Assembly (NCBI RefSeq): GCF_001044255.1
Contig: NZ_JYNX01000035.1
Location: 111,795-175,794, forward strand
From: Mycolicibacterium chubuense
Lineage (GTDB): Bacteria > Actinomycetota > Actinomycetes > Mycobacteriales > Mycobacteriaceae
Reading direction: 5' to 3'
Length of the DNA stretch: 64,000 nt
Made by a program: the position numbers and the translations under genes. This document shows positions 1-9,505 of this stretch, piece by piece; position 1 is the first letter of the stretch, and every line of letters begins with the position of its first letter. The notes under the pieces are model-generated. The model did no database searches. It had not been told where the DNA came from and was given only the letters and a program-made list of their open reading frames with translations.

Positions 1-3
1 GGG

Positions 4-162
4 GGGCGGGCCCGGGTGCTGCGCGACGCTACCCGGCTGATTCTCGGCTGAATCACACGGGTGTCATTCATCCACAGGGTTATCCCCACTGTGGATGAAT
101 GACACCCGTGTGATTCAGCCGAGAATCAGCCGGGTAGCGTCGCGCAGCACCCGGGCCCGCCC
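4..162. repeat. 74-bp perfect inverted repeat at the window edge
   Basis: Bases 4-77 are the exact reverse complement of 89-162, with an 11-nt spacer (78-88). The right arm holds the last codons and stop of the TetR gene, so the left arm is an inverted copy of that gene's 3' end. Position 3 is the first mismatch. The centre carries DnaA-box-like words (TCATCCACA, TTATCCCCA), but these follow from the palindrome. Either a very long hairpin or a fold-back assembly artefact at a contig end; the edge position makes the artefact quite possible. Confidence 0.9.
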
Positions 163-660
163 GCCGACGACGTCGGCGGCGATCAGGTGGTCCCCGATCA
201 CCAGAGAGAACGCCAGCATCGCCCGCGCCTCGACCTCCCCGGCGTCATCGGAGATCGCCGAGATCAGTTCCCGCAGGTAGTCCATCCTGCGGTTGTCGAC
301 CCGGCGCAACCGCGCCGCGACCGCGGTGTCGCGCCGGGCCCACTCCCGCACGGCGAGATCGATCGGCACCAGATCCGGCGCGAAGGTCAGCATCCCGGCC
401 TTGCGCGCCTTGCCCGCGGCGTCACCGCCCTCGGCCTCGACGCGGCGGCGCACGTCGTCGATGCTGCGGCGCTCCCAGGCGTCCAGCATCGCGTCGACCA
501 AATCGGCGCGTCCACCGAACTGCCGGTAGAAACCGCCGCGCGTCACGCCGAGACGTTGCGCGAGCACCTCGACCCGCACGGCGCCGGGCCCCTCGGTGGC
601 CAGCAGATCCAGGCCGGTGTCGATCCAGAGCGCTCGCGATGTTCGTACTGGTGGTGCCAC
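115..660 (-). CDS. TetR family transcriptional regulator
   Basis: A 181-residue one-component repressor. The N-terminal helix-turn-helix is clear at about residues 10-55 (ATEGPGAVRVEVLAQRLGVTRGGFYRQFGGR); the C-terminal ligand domain is not assignable to a known inducer. The start is a GTG at 660, only 3 bp from a palindromic operator (664-686), and no Shine-Dalgarno sequence precedes it, so the transcript is probably leaderless. It is divergent from the DUF2867-like gene at 687 and most likely represses both itself and that gene. Its 3' end lies in the window-edge inverted repeat. Family assignment is firm; the ligand is unknown. Confidence 0.85.
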   Translation of the reverse strand: MAPPVRTSRALWIDTGLDLLATEGPGAVRVEVLAQRLGVTRGGFYRQFGGRADLVDAMLDAWERRSIDDVRRRVEAEGGDAAGKARKAGMLTFAPDLVPIDLAVREWARRDTAVAARLRRVDNRRMDYLRELISAISDDAGEVEARAMLAFSLVIGDHLIAADVVGGRARVLRDATRLILG

Positions 661-663
661 GTT

Positions 664-686
664 AGATACAGTACAGTTCTGTATCT
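664..686. promoter_or_regulatory. TetR-type operator with two overlapping leaderless promoters
   Basis: AGATACAG (664-671) and CTGTATCT (679-686) form a perfect 8-bp inverted repeat with a 7-nt spacer. On the plus strand TACAGT (672-677) fits a TANNNT -10 element 9 nt before the ATG at 687. On the minus strand TACTGT (673-668) lies 7 nt before the GTG at 660. One bound repressor would cover both -10 elements and both start sites. Seen directly; the binding protein (the adjacent TetR) is inferred. Confidence 0.65.
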
Positions 687-1136
687 ATGGAACCTGATAC
701 CGACACACTGCGGGCGTGCTGCACGCTCGATCGCATCGACCATGTCGACACCCACCTGCTCGCCACCGACTCCGCCCGCGCCAGGACGCCCGAGCAGTGG
801 GCCCGCGAGATTCTCGAAGGACCTTCGGCCGTGATGCGGGCGCGATTGACGGCGGGCTGGACCATGCTGGGGCTACGGGTGCTCCACCTGGGCCCGGACT
901 CGATCGCCGGCTGGCCCATCGCCCATCGGGACGCGGACTGTGTTCGGCTGCAGGGTGATTCGCTGCTCGGCCTGACCGGTCAGCTGGTGACGCGGGTGAC
1001 CGACGGCGGCGTCGAGTTCGCCACATTCGCCCAGCTGGACAACGCGGTGGCACGGGCGATGTGGGCCCGGGTCCTGCCCACGCACCTGCAGATCGTCGAG
1101 CGCCTGCTGCGCGAGGCGGCCGCGCGCACCCGCTAG
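687..1136 (+). CDS. DUF2867-like small protein
   Basis: A 149-residue protein without signal peptide or membrane segment. The middle and C-terminal part (LGPDSIAGWPIAHRDAD, then LVTRVTDGGVEFATF and ARAMWARVLPTHLQIVERLL) resembles the DUF2867 family, beta-rich proteins of unknown function ending in a helix. The ATG directly abuts the operator at 664-686 and lacks a ribosome-binding site, so translation is probably leaderless. It is the likely target of the divergent TetR regulator. It ends 4 nt inside the convergent hsaB stop region. Family assignment is from memory of the pattern and is moderate. Confidence 0.7.
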   Translation: MEPDTDTLRACCTLDRIDHVDTHLLATDSARARTPEQWAREILEGPSAVMRARLTAGWTMLGLRVLHLGPDSIAGWPIAHRDADCVRLQGDSLLGLTGQLVTRVTDGGVEFATFAQLDNAVARAMWARVLPTHLQIVERLLREAAARTR

Positions 1137-1699
1137 AGCCAGGTGTCGTCAGTGGTCGCGGTGAGAAACGCCTCGAGGTCATTGCGCCAGTCGGCCGGGG
1201 TGGTCTTGTCCGGCTCGATGCCGGTGTACTGCCCCTGATAGAAGAGCAGCGGCCGCGGCTTCTTTCTCGGCACATCGGAGAGCGAATGCACCGCGCCGAA
1301 GACCACGAAGTGGTCACCGCCGTCGTGCACCGAGGCCACCGTGCAGTCGATGTGGGCCAGCGTGCCGCCGATGATCGGCGACCCCAGCGCAGACGGTGAC
1401 CAGTCGAGTCCGGCGAACTTGTCCGGCTCACGGGAACCGAAGCGCGCCGACACGTCCTTCTGGTTCTCGTGCAGGATGTTCACGCAGAACCGGCCGCTTG
1501 CCTCGATCGCCTGCCACGACCGGCTGACCTTCGTCGGGCAGAACAGCACCAGCGGCGGCTCCAGCGAGAGCGCGGCGAAGGACTGGCAGGCGAAGCCGAC
1601 CGGAACCTCCTCGTGCACCGTGGTGATCACCGTGATGCCCGTACAGAACTGGCCCAGCACATTGCGGAATGTGCGCGGGTCGATGGGTGCGCCGGACAC
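1133..1699 (-). CDS. hsaB: HsaB, flavin reductase of the 3-HSA monooxygenase
   Basis: Supplies reduced FMN to the oxygenase HsaA, which hydroxylates 3-HSA in cholesterol ring degradation. The 188 residues match mycobacterial HsaB almost throughout (DPRTFRNVLGQFCTGITVIT, VGFACQSFAALSLEPPLVLFCP, HDGGDHFVVFGAVHSL, TTDDTWL at the C-terminus), a flavin_reduct domain protein. The start is a GTG at 1699, 2 nt after the hsaC stop, agreeing with the family's 187-residue length; a longer reading frame upstream lies inside hsaC and is rejected. Last gene of the hsaA-D-C-B operon. In M. tuberculosis nat follows here; in this window it does not. Confidence 0.95.
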   Translation of the reverse strand: MSGAPIDPRTFRNVLGQFCTGITVITTVHEEVPVGFACQSFAALSLEPPLVLFCPTKVSRSWQAIEASGRFCVNILHENQKDVSARFGSREPDKFAGLDWSPSALGSPIIGGTLAHIDCTVASVHDGGDHFVVFGAVHSLSDVPRKKPRPLLFYQGQYTGIEPDKTTPADWRNDLEAFLTATTDDTWL

Positions 1700-1701
1700 C
1701 G

Positions 1702-3490
<1,789 letters not shown>

Positions 3491-4675
3491 CTAGACCATC
3501 GTGTCCTGGGGCGGGAGGCCGAACGCGTCGTTGCCGAAGATCAGGTAGGCACGCTCGGGCTCGTTGGCCGCGTGCACCCGGCCCGCATGCGCGTCGCGCC
3601 AGAACCGCTGCACCGGCTGATCGAGATTCAGCGCGGTCGCACCCGATGCCTCGAACAGCAGGTCGATCGACGCGATCGCGCGCGCGGTGGCCCGCACCTG
3701 ATCGCGGCGGGCGCGGGCGCGCAACGAGAACGGGATCTCCTGGCCGGACTGCAGCAGCTGGTATTCCTCGCCGACGTTGCCGATCAGTTGACGCCAGCCG
3801 GCGTCGATGTCGCTGGCGGCCTCGGCGATCCGGATCTTGGCGAACGGATCCTCCTTGGACTTCTCGCCGGCGAACGCCGCGCGCACCCGCTTGCCCTGAT
3901 GCTCGACGTGGGCGTCGTACGCGCCGTAGGCCATACCCATGATCGGCGCGCTGATCGTCGTCGGATGCATGGTGCCCCACGGCATCTTGTAGACCGGCGC
4001 GGAGTTGGTCTGGTAGCCACCGGCACTGCCGTCGTTCATCGCCTTGTAGGACAGGAAGCGGTGACGCGGGACGAACACGTCCTTGACCACGACGGTGTTG
4101 CTACCGGTGGCCTTGAGCCCCACGACGTTCCACACGTCGTCGATGCGGTAGTCGTCCCGCGGGATCAGGAAGCTGCCGAAGTCGACCGGCCGGCCGTCCT
4201 TGATCACCGGGCCGCCGAGGAACGCCCACGTCGCGTGGTCGCAGCCCGACGACCACTGCCAGGCGCCGCTGACCAGGTAGCCGCCGTCGACGACGGTGCC
4301 CGCGCCCATCGGCGCGTAGGAGGACGACACCCGAACGGTGGGATCGTCGCCCCACACGTCCTCCTGGGCCTGCTGGTCGAACAGTGCGAGGTGCCAGTTG
4401 TGCACGCCGATGATCGACGAGACCCAACCGGTGGACCCGCAGGCGCTGGCGATGCGCCGGACGGCCTCGTAGAAGACCGTCGGATCGCACTGCAGGCCGC
4501 CCCACTGCTCGGGCTGCAGCAGCTTGAAGAACCCGACCTCGTCGAGTTCGGCCACGGTGTCATCGGGCAGGCGCCGCAGTTCCTCGGCAGCCGGGGCGCG
4601 TTTGGCGATCCGCGGCAGCAGATCGTCGATGCCGGCTAGAACCGACTGCACGTCGCGCTGTTCAATGGACGTCAC
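3491..4675 (-). CDS. hsaA: HsaA, 3-HSA flavin-dependent monooxygenase
   Basis: Oxygenase that hydroxylates 3-HSA to the catechol 3,4-DHSA using FMNH2 from HsaB. It has the acyl-CoA-dehydrogenase-like fold of group D flavin monooxygenases; 394 residues, identical in length to M. tuberculosis HsaA, with the same start (TSIEQRDVQSVLA) and end (FGLPPQDTMV). I therefore place the start at the GTG at 4675; the reading frame is open 33 nt further up but this part is not conserved. First gene of the hsaADCB operon. Two KstR-type boxes lie in the control region it shares with divergent kshB, so cholesterol metabolites should derepress it. Confidence 0.96.
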   Translation of the reverse strand: MTSIEQRDVQSVLAGIDDLLPRIAKRAPAAEELRRLPDDTVAELDEVGFFKLLQPEQWGGLQCDPTVFYEAVRRIASACGSTGWVSSIIGVHNWHLALFDQQAQEDVWGDDPTVRVSSSYAPMGAGTVVDGGYLVSGAWQWSSGCDHATWAFLGGPVIKDGRPVDFGSFLIPRDDYRIDDVWNVVGLKATGSNTVVVKDVFVPRHRFLSYKAMNDGSAGGYQTNSAPVYKMPWGTMHPTTISAPIMGMAYGAYDAHVEHQGKRVRAAFAGEKSKEDPFAKIRIAEAASDIDAGWRQLIGNVGEEYQLLQSGQEIPFSLRARARRDQVRATARAIASIDLLFEASGATALNLDQPVQRFWRDAHAGRVHAANEPERAYLIFGNDAFGLPPQDTMV

Positions 4676-4712
4676 TGTTGTGCCTCCCGGGAGTAGGGAC
4701 CTGCTCAAAGAT

Positions 4713-4726
4713 TAGAACACGTTACG
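4713..4726. promoter_or_regulatory. Near-consensus KstR box upstream of hsaA
   Basis: TAGAACACGTTACG fits the KstR pattern TnnAACnnGTTnnA except at the last base. It lies 38 nt upstream of the hsaA start. The pattern comes from knowledge of the KstR regulon; occupancy is inferred. Confidence 0.6.
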
Positions 4727-4780
4727 ATTTGTGTCGAGTAGCGGTGTCCTGTGGCCGCTGGACCAGCACACATGCATTTC

Positions 4781-4794
4781 TGTAACCTGTTCTA
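4781..4794. promoter_or_regulatory. KstR box upstream of kshB
   Basis: TGTAACCTGTTCTA matches TnnAACnnGTTnnA exactly and lies 39 nt upstream of the kshB start. Together with the box at 4713 it covers the whole hsaA-kshB divergent promoter. Confidence 0.75.
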
Positions 4795-4832
4795 GTTATG
4801 AACGCCCGATGGTGGGGAAGAGAGAGTCGACC

Positions 4833-5891
4833 GTGACCGACGAGCCTTTGGGCAACCACGTGCTGGAACTGGAGATCGCCCAGGTGATCGACGAGACGTC
4901 CGACGCCCGGTCCCTGGTGTTCACCGCCCCCGCCGATGCGCCCGTCCCCGAGGACAAGCTGCGGTACTCGCCGGGGCAGTTCCTCACGCTGCGGGTGCCC
5001 AGCGAGCGGACGGGTTCGGTCGCCCGGTGCTACTCGCTGTGCAGCTCGCCGTTGACCGGCGACCCGATGACCGTCACCGTCAAGCGGACCGCCGACGGGT
5101 ACGCCTCGAACTGGCTGTGCGACCACGCCCACCCCGGCATGCGCGTGCACGTGCTGGCGCCGTCGGGGACGTTCGTCCCCCGCACGCTCGACGCCGACTT
5201 CCTGCTGCTGGCCGCGGGCAGCGGCATCACCCCGATGATGGCCATCCTCAAGTCGGCGCTGGCCGAGGGCGGCGGCAAGGTCACGCTCGTCTACGCCAAC
5301 CGCGACGAGACCTCCGTGATCTTCGCCGCCGCGCTGCGCGACCTGGCGGCCAAGTATCCCGACCGGCTGACCGTCGTGCACTGGCTGGAATCGGTGCAGG
5401 GACTGCCGAACGCGGCCGGGCTCGCCGAACTGTTCGCGCCCTACCGCGAGCGGGAGGCCTTCCTCTGCGGACCCGCGCCGTTCATGGCGGCCGCGCAGGA
5501 GGCGCTCACCGCCTGCGGAACCCCCGCCGAACGCGTCCACATCGAGGTGTTCAAATCGCTCGAGTCCGACCCGTTCGCCGCCGTGGTCATCGCCGACGAC
5601 GACAGCGACGAAGGCCCTGCGACCGCGGTGGTGACGCTGGACGGCGCCACCCACGAGGTGTCCTGGCCGAGGCGGGCGAAGTTGCTCGACGTCCTGCTGG
5701 ACAAGGGGCTCGACGCGCCGTTCTCCTGCCGCGAGGGGCACTGCGGCGCGTGCGCGGTGGTCAAGAAGTCCGGCGAGATCGAGATGGAGGTCAACGATGT
5801 GCTCGAAGACCAGGATCTCGACGAGGGCCTGATCCTCGCCTGCCAGGCCCACCCGCTCTCGGATTCGGTCGAAGTGACCTATGACGAGTGA
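4833..5891 (+). CDS. kshB: KshB, reductase of 3-ketosteroid 9-alpha-hydroxylase
   Basis: Passes electrons from NADH to the oxygenase KshA, which opens ring B of 3-ketosteroids. The 352 residues have an FAD domain (ARCYSLCSS), an NAD domain (AAGSGITPMMAI, FLCGPAPFM) and a C-terminal plant-type [2Fe-2S] ferredoxin domain with C-x4-C-x2-C (CREGHCGAC) and a distal Cys in LACQAHP. The start chosen is the GTG at 4833, preceded by a purine-rich GGGGAAGAGAGAG; an in-frame ATG at 4809 is possible but the family begins at DEPLG. The partner kshA is not in the window. A KstR box lies just upstream. Confidence 0.95.
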   Translation: MTDEPLGNHVLELEIAQVIDETSDARSLVFTAPADAPVPEDKLRYSPGQFLTLRVPSERTGSVARCYSLCSSPLTGDPMTVTVKRTADGYASNWLCDHAHPGMRVHVLAPSGTFVPRTLDADFLLLAAGSGITPMMAILKSALAEGGGKVTLVYANRDETSVIFAAALRDLAAKYPDRLTVVHWLESVQGLPNAAGLAELFAPYREREAFLCGPAPFMAAAQEALTACGTPAERVHIEVFKSLESDPFAAVVIADDDSDEGPATAVVTLDGATHEVSWPRRAKLLDVLLDKGLDAPFSCREGHCGACAVVKKSGEIEMEVNDVLEDQDLDEGLILACQAHPLSDSVEVTYDE

Positions 5892-5912
5892 CGAGCGGAT
5901 AGGTTTGCCAGG

Positions 5913-6497
5913 ATGAACCGGCTCGCAGCAGCAGGCGCCACGGTGATGGCGCTGCTGACCACGGTCCTCGTCCACCCGGCGACGGCGGCCGCCGCATCGG
6001 ACACGAAGACGTCCTCGATTCCCGTCGACCCCGCGACCTCGATCCAGATGCAGGTGTCGGCGAATTGCGATGCGGCCCAGGCGCGGTGCTTCTTCACCAC
6101 CACCGCGAGCCTGCTGACGCCGGAGGGTCCCACCGGGTTCCCCGGTGACACCTGGGCGCGCCAGACGGTCACGCTGCGCAGTTCCAGCAGGGACGTCTGG
6201 CAGCAGGCCTGGTACAGCGCACCGTCGGGCAACCCGCGTGAGCTCAAGGGCGCCAATCACGAGAACGTGCTGTCGAAGATGTACCGGGCCCTCGACGACG
6301 TCGAGCTGTCCATCACCTACTTCGGCGGCGGCCCCATCGCGCGCTTCACCGCCGACGGCGATTCGGTGCCCACGCAGTGGCGGACCGGTCTGCCGGCCAC
6401 CGACGCGGACTTCATCGCCTGCTCCCAGATCCAGGTCGTCTACAGCGGGGTGAACCTCACCACGCCCACCGCCTGCGCGCAGACCCGGTTCGGTTAA
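5913..6497 (+). CDS. Secreted hypothetical protein (Rv3572 position)
   Basis: 194 residues beginning with a classical signal peptide (Met-Asn-Arg, hydrophobic stretch about 5-22, cleavage near ATAAAA). The mature part is mixed beta-like with four cysteines and no motif I recognise. It lies 21 nt after kshB and matches the place and type of Rv3572, an exported protein of unknown role next to kshB. Probably co-transcribed with kshB and so likely in the KstR regulon. Its TAA overlaps the TAA of the convergent fadE34 (shared TTAA). Confidence 0.85.
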   Translation: MNRLAAAGATVMALLTTVLVHPATAAAASDTKTSSIPVDPATSIQMQVSANCDAAQARCFFTTTASLLTPEGPTGFPGDTWARQTVTLRSSSRDVWQQAWYSAPSGNPRELKGANHENVLSKMYRALDDVELSITYFGGGPIARFTADGDSVPTQWRTGLPATDADFIACSQIQVVYSGVNLTTPTACAQTRFG

Positions 6498-8605
6498 CGC
6501 GGCAGGCCGAGCAGCCGCTCCCCCGCCATCGTCAGCAGGATCTGCTCGGTGCCGCCCGCGATGGTCAGGCACCGGGTGTTGAGGAAGTCGTGCACCTGCT
6601 GGTTCTCCACCGCGCCGGCGCCCTCGGACAGCTCCATCCGGAACTCCGCGAGCGCCTGGCGGTAGCGCACACCGATCAGCTTGCGGGCGCTGGCCTGCGG
6701 CCCGGGATCGCGCCCGCCGACCGCGAGCTGGGCGATGCGCTGATCCAGCAGCGAGCCCACCTGCGCGGTGACGATCAGCTCGCCGAGCCGATCCCGTTGC
6801 GCGTCATCGACATCCGACTCGGACACCACCCGTAGCAGCTCCTCCATCGGGTTGCCCAGCGCGGTGCCCTGCGCCATCGCCACGCGCTCGTTGGCCAGCG
6901 TGGTGCGCGCCAGCTTCCACCCGTCGTCGACGCCGCCGACCACCATCTCGTCAGGCACGAAGACGTCGTCGAAGAACACCTCGTTGAACAGTTCGTCGCC
7001 GGTGATCTCGCGCAGCGGCCGGATCACGATGCCGGGACTCTTCATGTCGATGAGGAAGTACGTGATGCCCTTGTGTTTCGGAGCGTCGGGATCGGTGCGG
7101 GCCAGGCACACCCCCCAGTGCGCCTTCTGCGCCGCCGAGGTCCACACCTTCTGCCCGGTGAGCTTCCAACCCCCTTCGGCGCGAACGGCTTTGGTGCGCA
7201 GCGCCGCCAGGTCCGAGCCGGCGCCCGGCTCGCTGAACAGCTGGCACCACATGAGGTCGCCGCGCAGTGTCGCCGGGACGAACTGCTCGATCTGCTCGGC
7301 GCTGCCGTGCTCGAGGATCGTCGGCACGGCCCACCACCCGATCACCAGGTCGGGCCGGGTGATGCCGGCCGCAGCCAGTTCCTGGTCGATCAGCAACTGC
7401 TCGGCTGGGCCGGCTCCGCGCCCGTGCGGCCGCGGCCAGTGCGGCGCAAGCAGGCCCGTCTCCGCCATCACGGCCTGCCGCCGGTCGGCCGGAGCGGCCG
7501 CGACTTCGGCCACCGCGGAAGCGATTTCGGGCCGCAGGTCGGCCACCGAGGCGAGGTCGATGTGCAGGTCGCGGCGCACCCCCTGCTGGGTCAGCGCGGC
7601 CACCCGGCGCAGCCAGTGCGACCGGCCGCCGAGGAATTGGGCCAGGCCGTAGGCCCGCCGCAGATACAGGTGCGCGTCGTGCTCCCACGTGATGCCGATC
7701 CCGCCGAGCACCTGGATGCAGTCCTTGGCGTTGGCCTTCGCGGCCTCGATGCCCACTGAGGCGGCCAGCGCCGCCGCGATCGACAGCTGGGCGTCATCGG
7801 CGTCACCGGCGGCGCGTGCCGCGTCGGCCGCGGCGACCGACGCCTGCTCGGAGCGCAGCAGCATCTCGGCGCACATGTGCTTGATGGCCTGGAAGCTGCC
7901 GATCGGCTTGCCGAACTGCTCGCGCACCTTCGCGTACTCGGTCGCCGTCCGCAGCAGCCAGCGCGCCACCCCGGCGGCCTCGGCCGCGGCCAGCGTCACC
8001 GCGAGGTCGGTCACCCGCTCCGCCGACATCGCCACCGGCACCGCGGCCGCGCGGTCGAGCACCACCCGAGCCAGCGGGCGGGAGAAGTCGGTCGCCTTGC
8101 GCGGTTCGACGGTGACGCCCGGCGTCGCGGCGTCGACCACCACCCACCCGTCGCCGGCCGGCAGCAGCAGGAGTCCGTCGGCCGTGGCGCCGAGCACGGC
8201 CGGCACCGTCCCGGACACGGCGCCGTCGGCGACCGTCAGGTCGGCGATCAGCGCGGCACCGGCGGTGCGCTGACCGGAGGCCAGGGCCCCGAGCCACTCG
8301 GCCTGCGCGTCCCCCAGCACCAGCGTGGCGAGCGCCGTCGTCGCCACGGGGCCGGGCACCAGGGCGGCCGCGGCCTCCTCGAGCATCGCGCACAGATCGG
8401 CGACCGTGCCGTCGGCGCCGCCGTGCTCCTCGGCCAGCGCGACGCCGAACATCCCCAGGTCGGCCAGCGCGGCGTACGGCCCGCGCCACGCGTCGGCGGT
8501 GCCGTGCTCGACATCGCGAACCGCGTCGACGGAGCCCGAGCCCGCCGCCCAGCTCCGGACGAGGTCGCGCGCTTCGGCCTGCTCGTCGGTGATGGTCGCA
8601 GACAC
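6494..8605 (-). CDS. fadE34: FadE34 (ChsE3-type) fused acyl-CoA dehydrogenase
   Basis: Dehydrogenates steroid side-chain CoA thioesters in cholesterol beta-oxidation. The 703 residues contain two acyl-CoA dehydrogenase units in tandem (about 1-345 and 355-703), the fused form of the alpha2-beta2 ACADs. The first unit has REQFGKPIGSFQAIKHMCAE and VLGGIGITWEHDAHLYLRRA. The second has QLFSEPGAGSDLAALRT, GQKVWTSAAQ and IAGGTEQI. The start is the GTG at 8605 with AGGAG at a good distance. A perfect KstR box sits about 40 nt upstream in the region shared with kstR. Confidence 0.94.
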   Translation of the reverse strand: MSATITDEQAEARDLVRSWAAGSGSVDAVRDVEHGTADAWRGPYAALADLGMFGVALAEEHGGADGTVADLCAMLEEAAAALVPGPVATTALATLVLGDAQAEWLGALASGQRTAGAALIADLTVADGAVSGTVPAVLGATADGLLLLPAGDGWVVVDAATPGVTVEPRKATDFSRPLARVVLDRAAAVPVAMSAERVTDLAVTLAAAEAAGVARWLLRTATEYAKVREQFGKPIGSFQAIKHMCAEMLLRSEQASVAAADAARAAGDADDAQLSIAAALAASVGIEAAKANAKDCIQVLGGIGITWEHDAHLYLRRAYGLAQFLGGRSHWLRRVAALTQQGVRRDLHIDLASVADLRPEIASAVAEVAAAPADRRQAVMAETGLLAPHWPRPHGRGAGPAEQLLIDQELAAAGITRPDLVIGWWAVPTILEHGSAEQIEQFVPATLRGDLMWCQLFSEPGAGSDLAALRTKAVRAEGGWKLTGQKVWTSAAQKAHWGVCLARTDPDAPKHKGITYFLIDMKSPGIVIRPLREITGDELFNEVFFDDVFVPDEMVVGGVDDGWKLARTTLANERVAMAQGTALGNPMEELLRVVSESDVDDAQRDRLGELIVTAQVGSLLDQRIAQLAVGGRDPGPQASARKLIGVRYRQALAEFRMELSEGAGAVENQQVHDFLNTRCLTIAGGTEQILLTMAGERLLGLPR

Positions 8606-8646
8606 CGTGACTCCTAGGGTTTGGGTGAGAACAGCGTGCGTCCCAC

Positions 8647-8660
8647 TAGAACGTGTTCTA
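8647..8660. promoter_or_regulatory. Perfect palindromic KstR box between fadE34 and kstR
   Basis: TAGAACGTGTTCTA is a perfect 14-bp palindrome and the ideal KstR site. It lies 42 nt from the fadE34 start and 146 nt from the kstR start, consistent with repression of fadE34 and autorepression of kstR. Confidence 0.85.
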
Positions 8661-8805
8661 ATAGTGCCAGCGTTCGACCGTCAAGTCGAACGCCATCACA
8701 GCAGACCACTGTCGTGATCGACACAGTGCGGCGGTGGGAAACCTACGACCGGTATGCGTATCGTTTTCACCAGTTGCACCGCACACCGAAGGAGCCGCGC
8801 ACCGC

Positions 8806-9501
8806 ATGTCCGGGTCGTCTGAGTCGTCACCAGGCACGTCGGCGCGCGCCGGCGCGGCGGGATCGGACACCCGTCCCCGCCAGGTGATGAACGTCGCGGT
8901 GCTGGCCGAATCGGAACTGGGCTCCGAGGCGCAACGTGAACGCCGCAAGCGCATCCTGGACGCCACGCTGGCGATCGCGTCCAAGGGTGGCTACGAGGCC
9001 GTGCAGATGCGGGCGGTGGCCGAACGCGCCGACGTCGCGGTCGGCACGCTCTACCGATACTTCCCGTCGAAGGTGCACCTGCTGGTCTCGGCGCTGGGCC
9101 GCGAGTTCGAGCGCATCGACGCCAAGACCGACCGATCCGTGCTGGCCGCGGGCGCGACGCCGTATCAACGGCTCAACATCATGGTCGGCAAGCTGAACCG
9201 CGCCATGCAGCGCAACCCGCTGCTGACCGAGGCGATGACGCGGGCGTTTGTGTTCGCCGACGCGTCGGCCGCCGGCGAGGTCGACTACGTCGGCAAGCTG
9301 ATGGACTCGATGTTCGCCCGCGCGATGAGCGACGGCGAACCCACCGAGGATCAGTACCACATCGCCCGCGTGATCTCCGACGTGTGGCTGTCCAACCTGC
9401 TCGCGTGGCTGACCCGCCGGGCGTCGGCGACCGACGTGAGCAAGCGGCTCGATCTGGCGATGCGGCTGCTCATCGGCGACGGCGAGCAGCCTAAGATCTG
9501 A
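8806..9501 (+). CDS. kstR: KstR, TetR-type repressor of the cholesterol regulon
   Basis: Represses cholesterol catabolic genes until a 3-keto-steroid-CoA metabolite binds. The conserved body runs from AVLAESELGSEAQRERRKRI; the HTH is at about residues 45-90 (SKGGYEAVQMRAVAERADVA, VGTLYRYFPSKVHLL) and the C-terminus ends LLIGDGEQPKI, as in other mycobacteria. The ATG at 8806 gives 231 residues and has AAGGAG 11 nt upstream. A later ATG at 8887 would give the shorter form known from some annotations but has a weak ribosome-binding site. Likely autoregulated through the palindrome at 8647-8660. Confidence 0.95.
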   Translation: MSGSSESSPGTSARAGAAGSDTRPRQVMNVAVLAESELGSEAQRERRKRILDATLAIASKGGYEAVQMRAVAERADVAVGTLYRYFPSKVHLLVSALGREFERIDAKTDRSVLAAGATPYQRLNIMVGKLNRAMQRNPLLTEAMTRAFVFADASAAGEVDYVGKLMDSMFARAMSDGEPTEDQYHIARVISDVWLSNLLAWLTRRASATDVSKRLDLAMRLLIGDGEQPKI

Positions 9502-9505
9502 CCTT

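Noticed and set aside
61-100. Possible replication-origin element (DnaA-box-like words)
   Set aside because: Only a few imperfect boxes, all produced by the palindrome; no dnaA or dnaN nearby.
4722-6572. 616-codon minus-strand frame opposite kshB and the secreted protein
   Set aside because: No domain likeness; kshB on the other strand is certain. A shadow frame of high-GC coding DNA.
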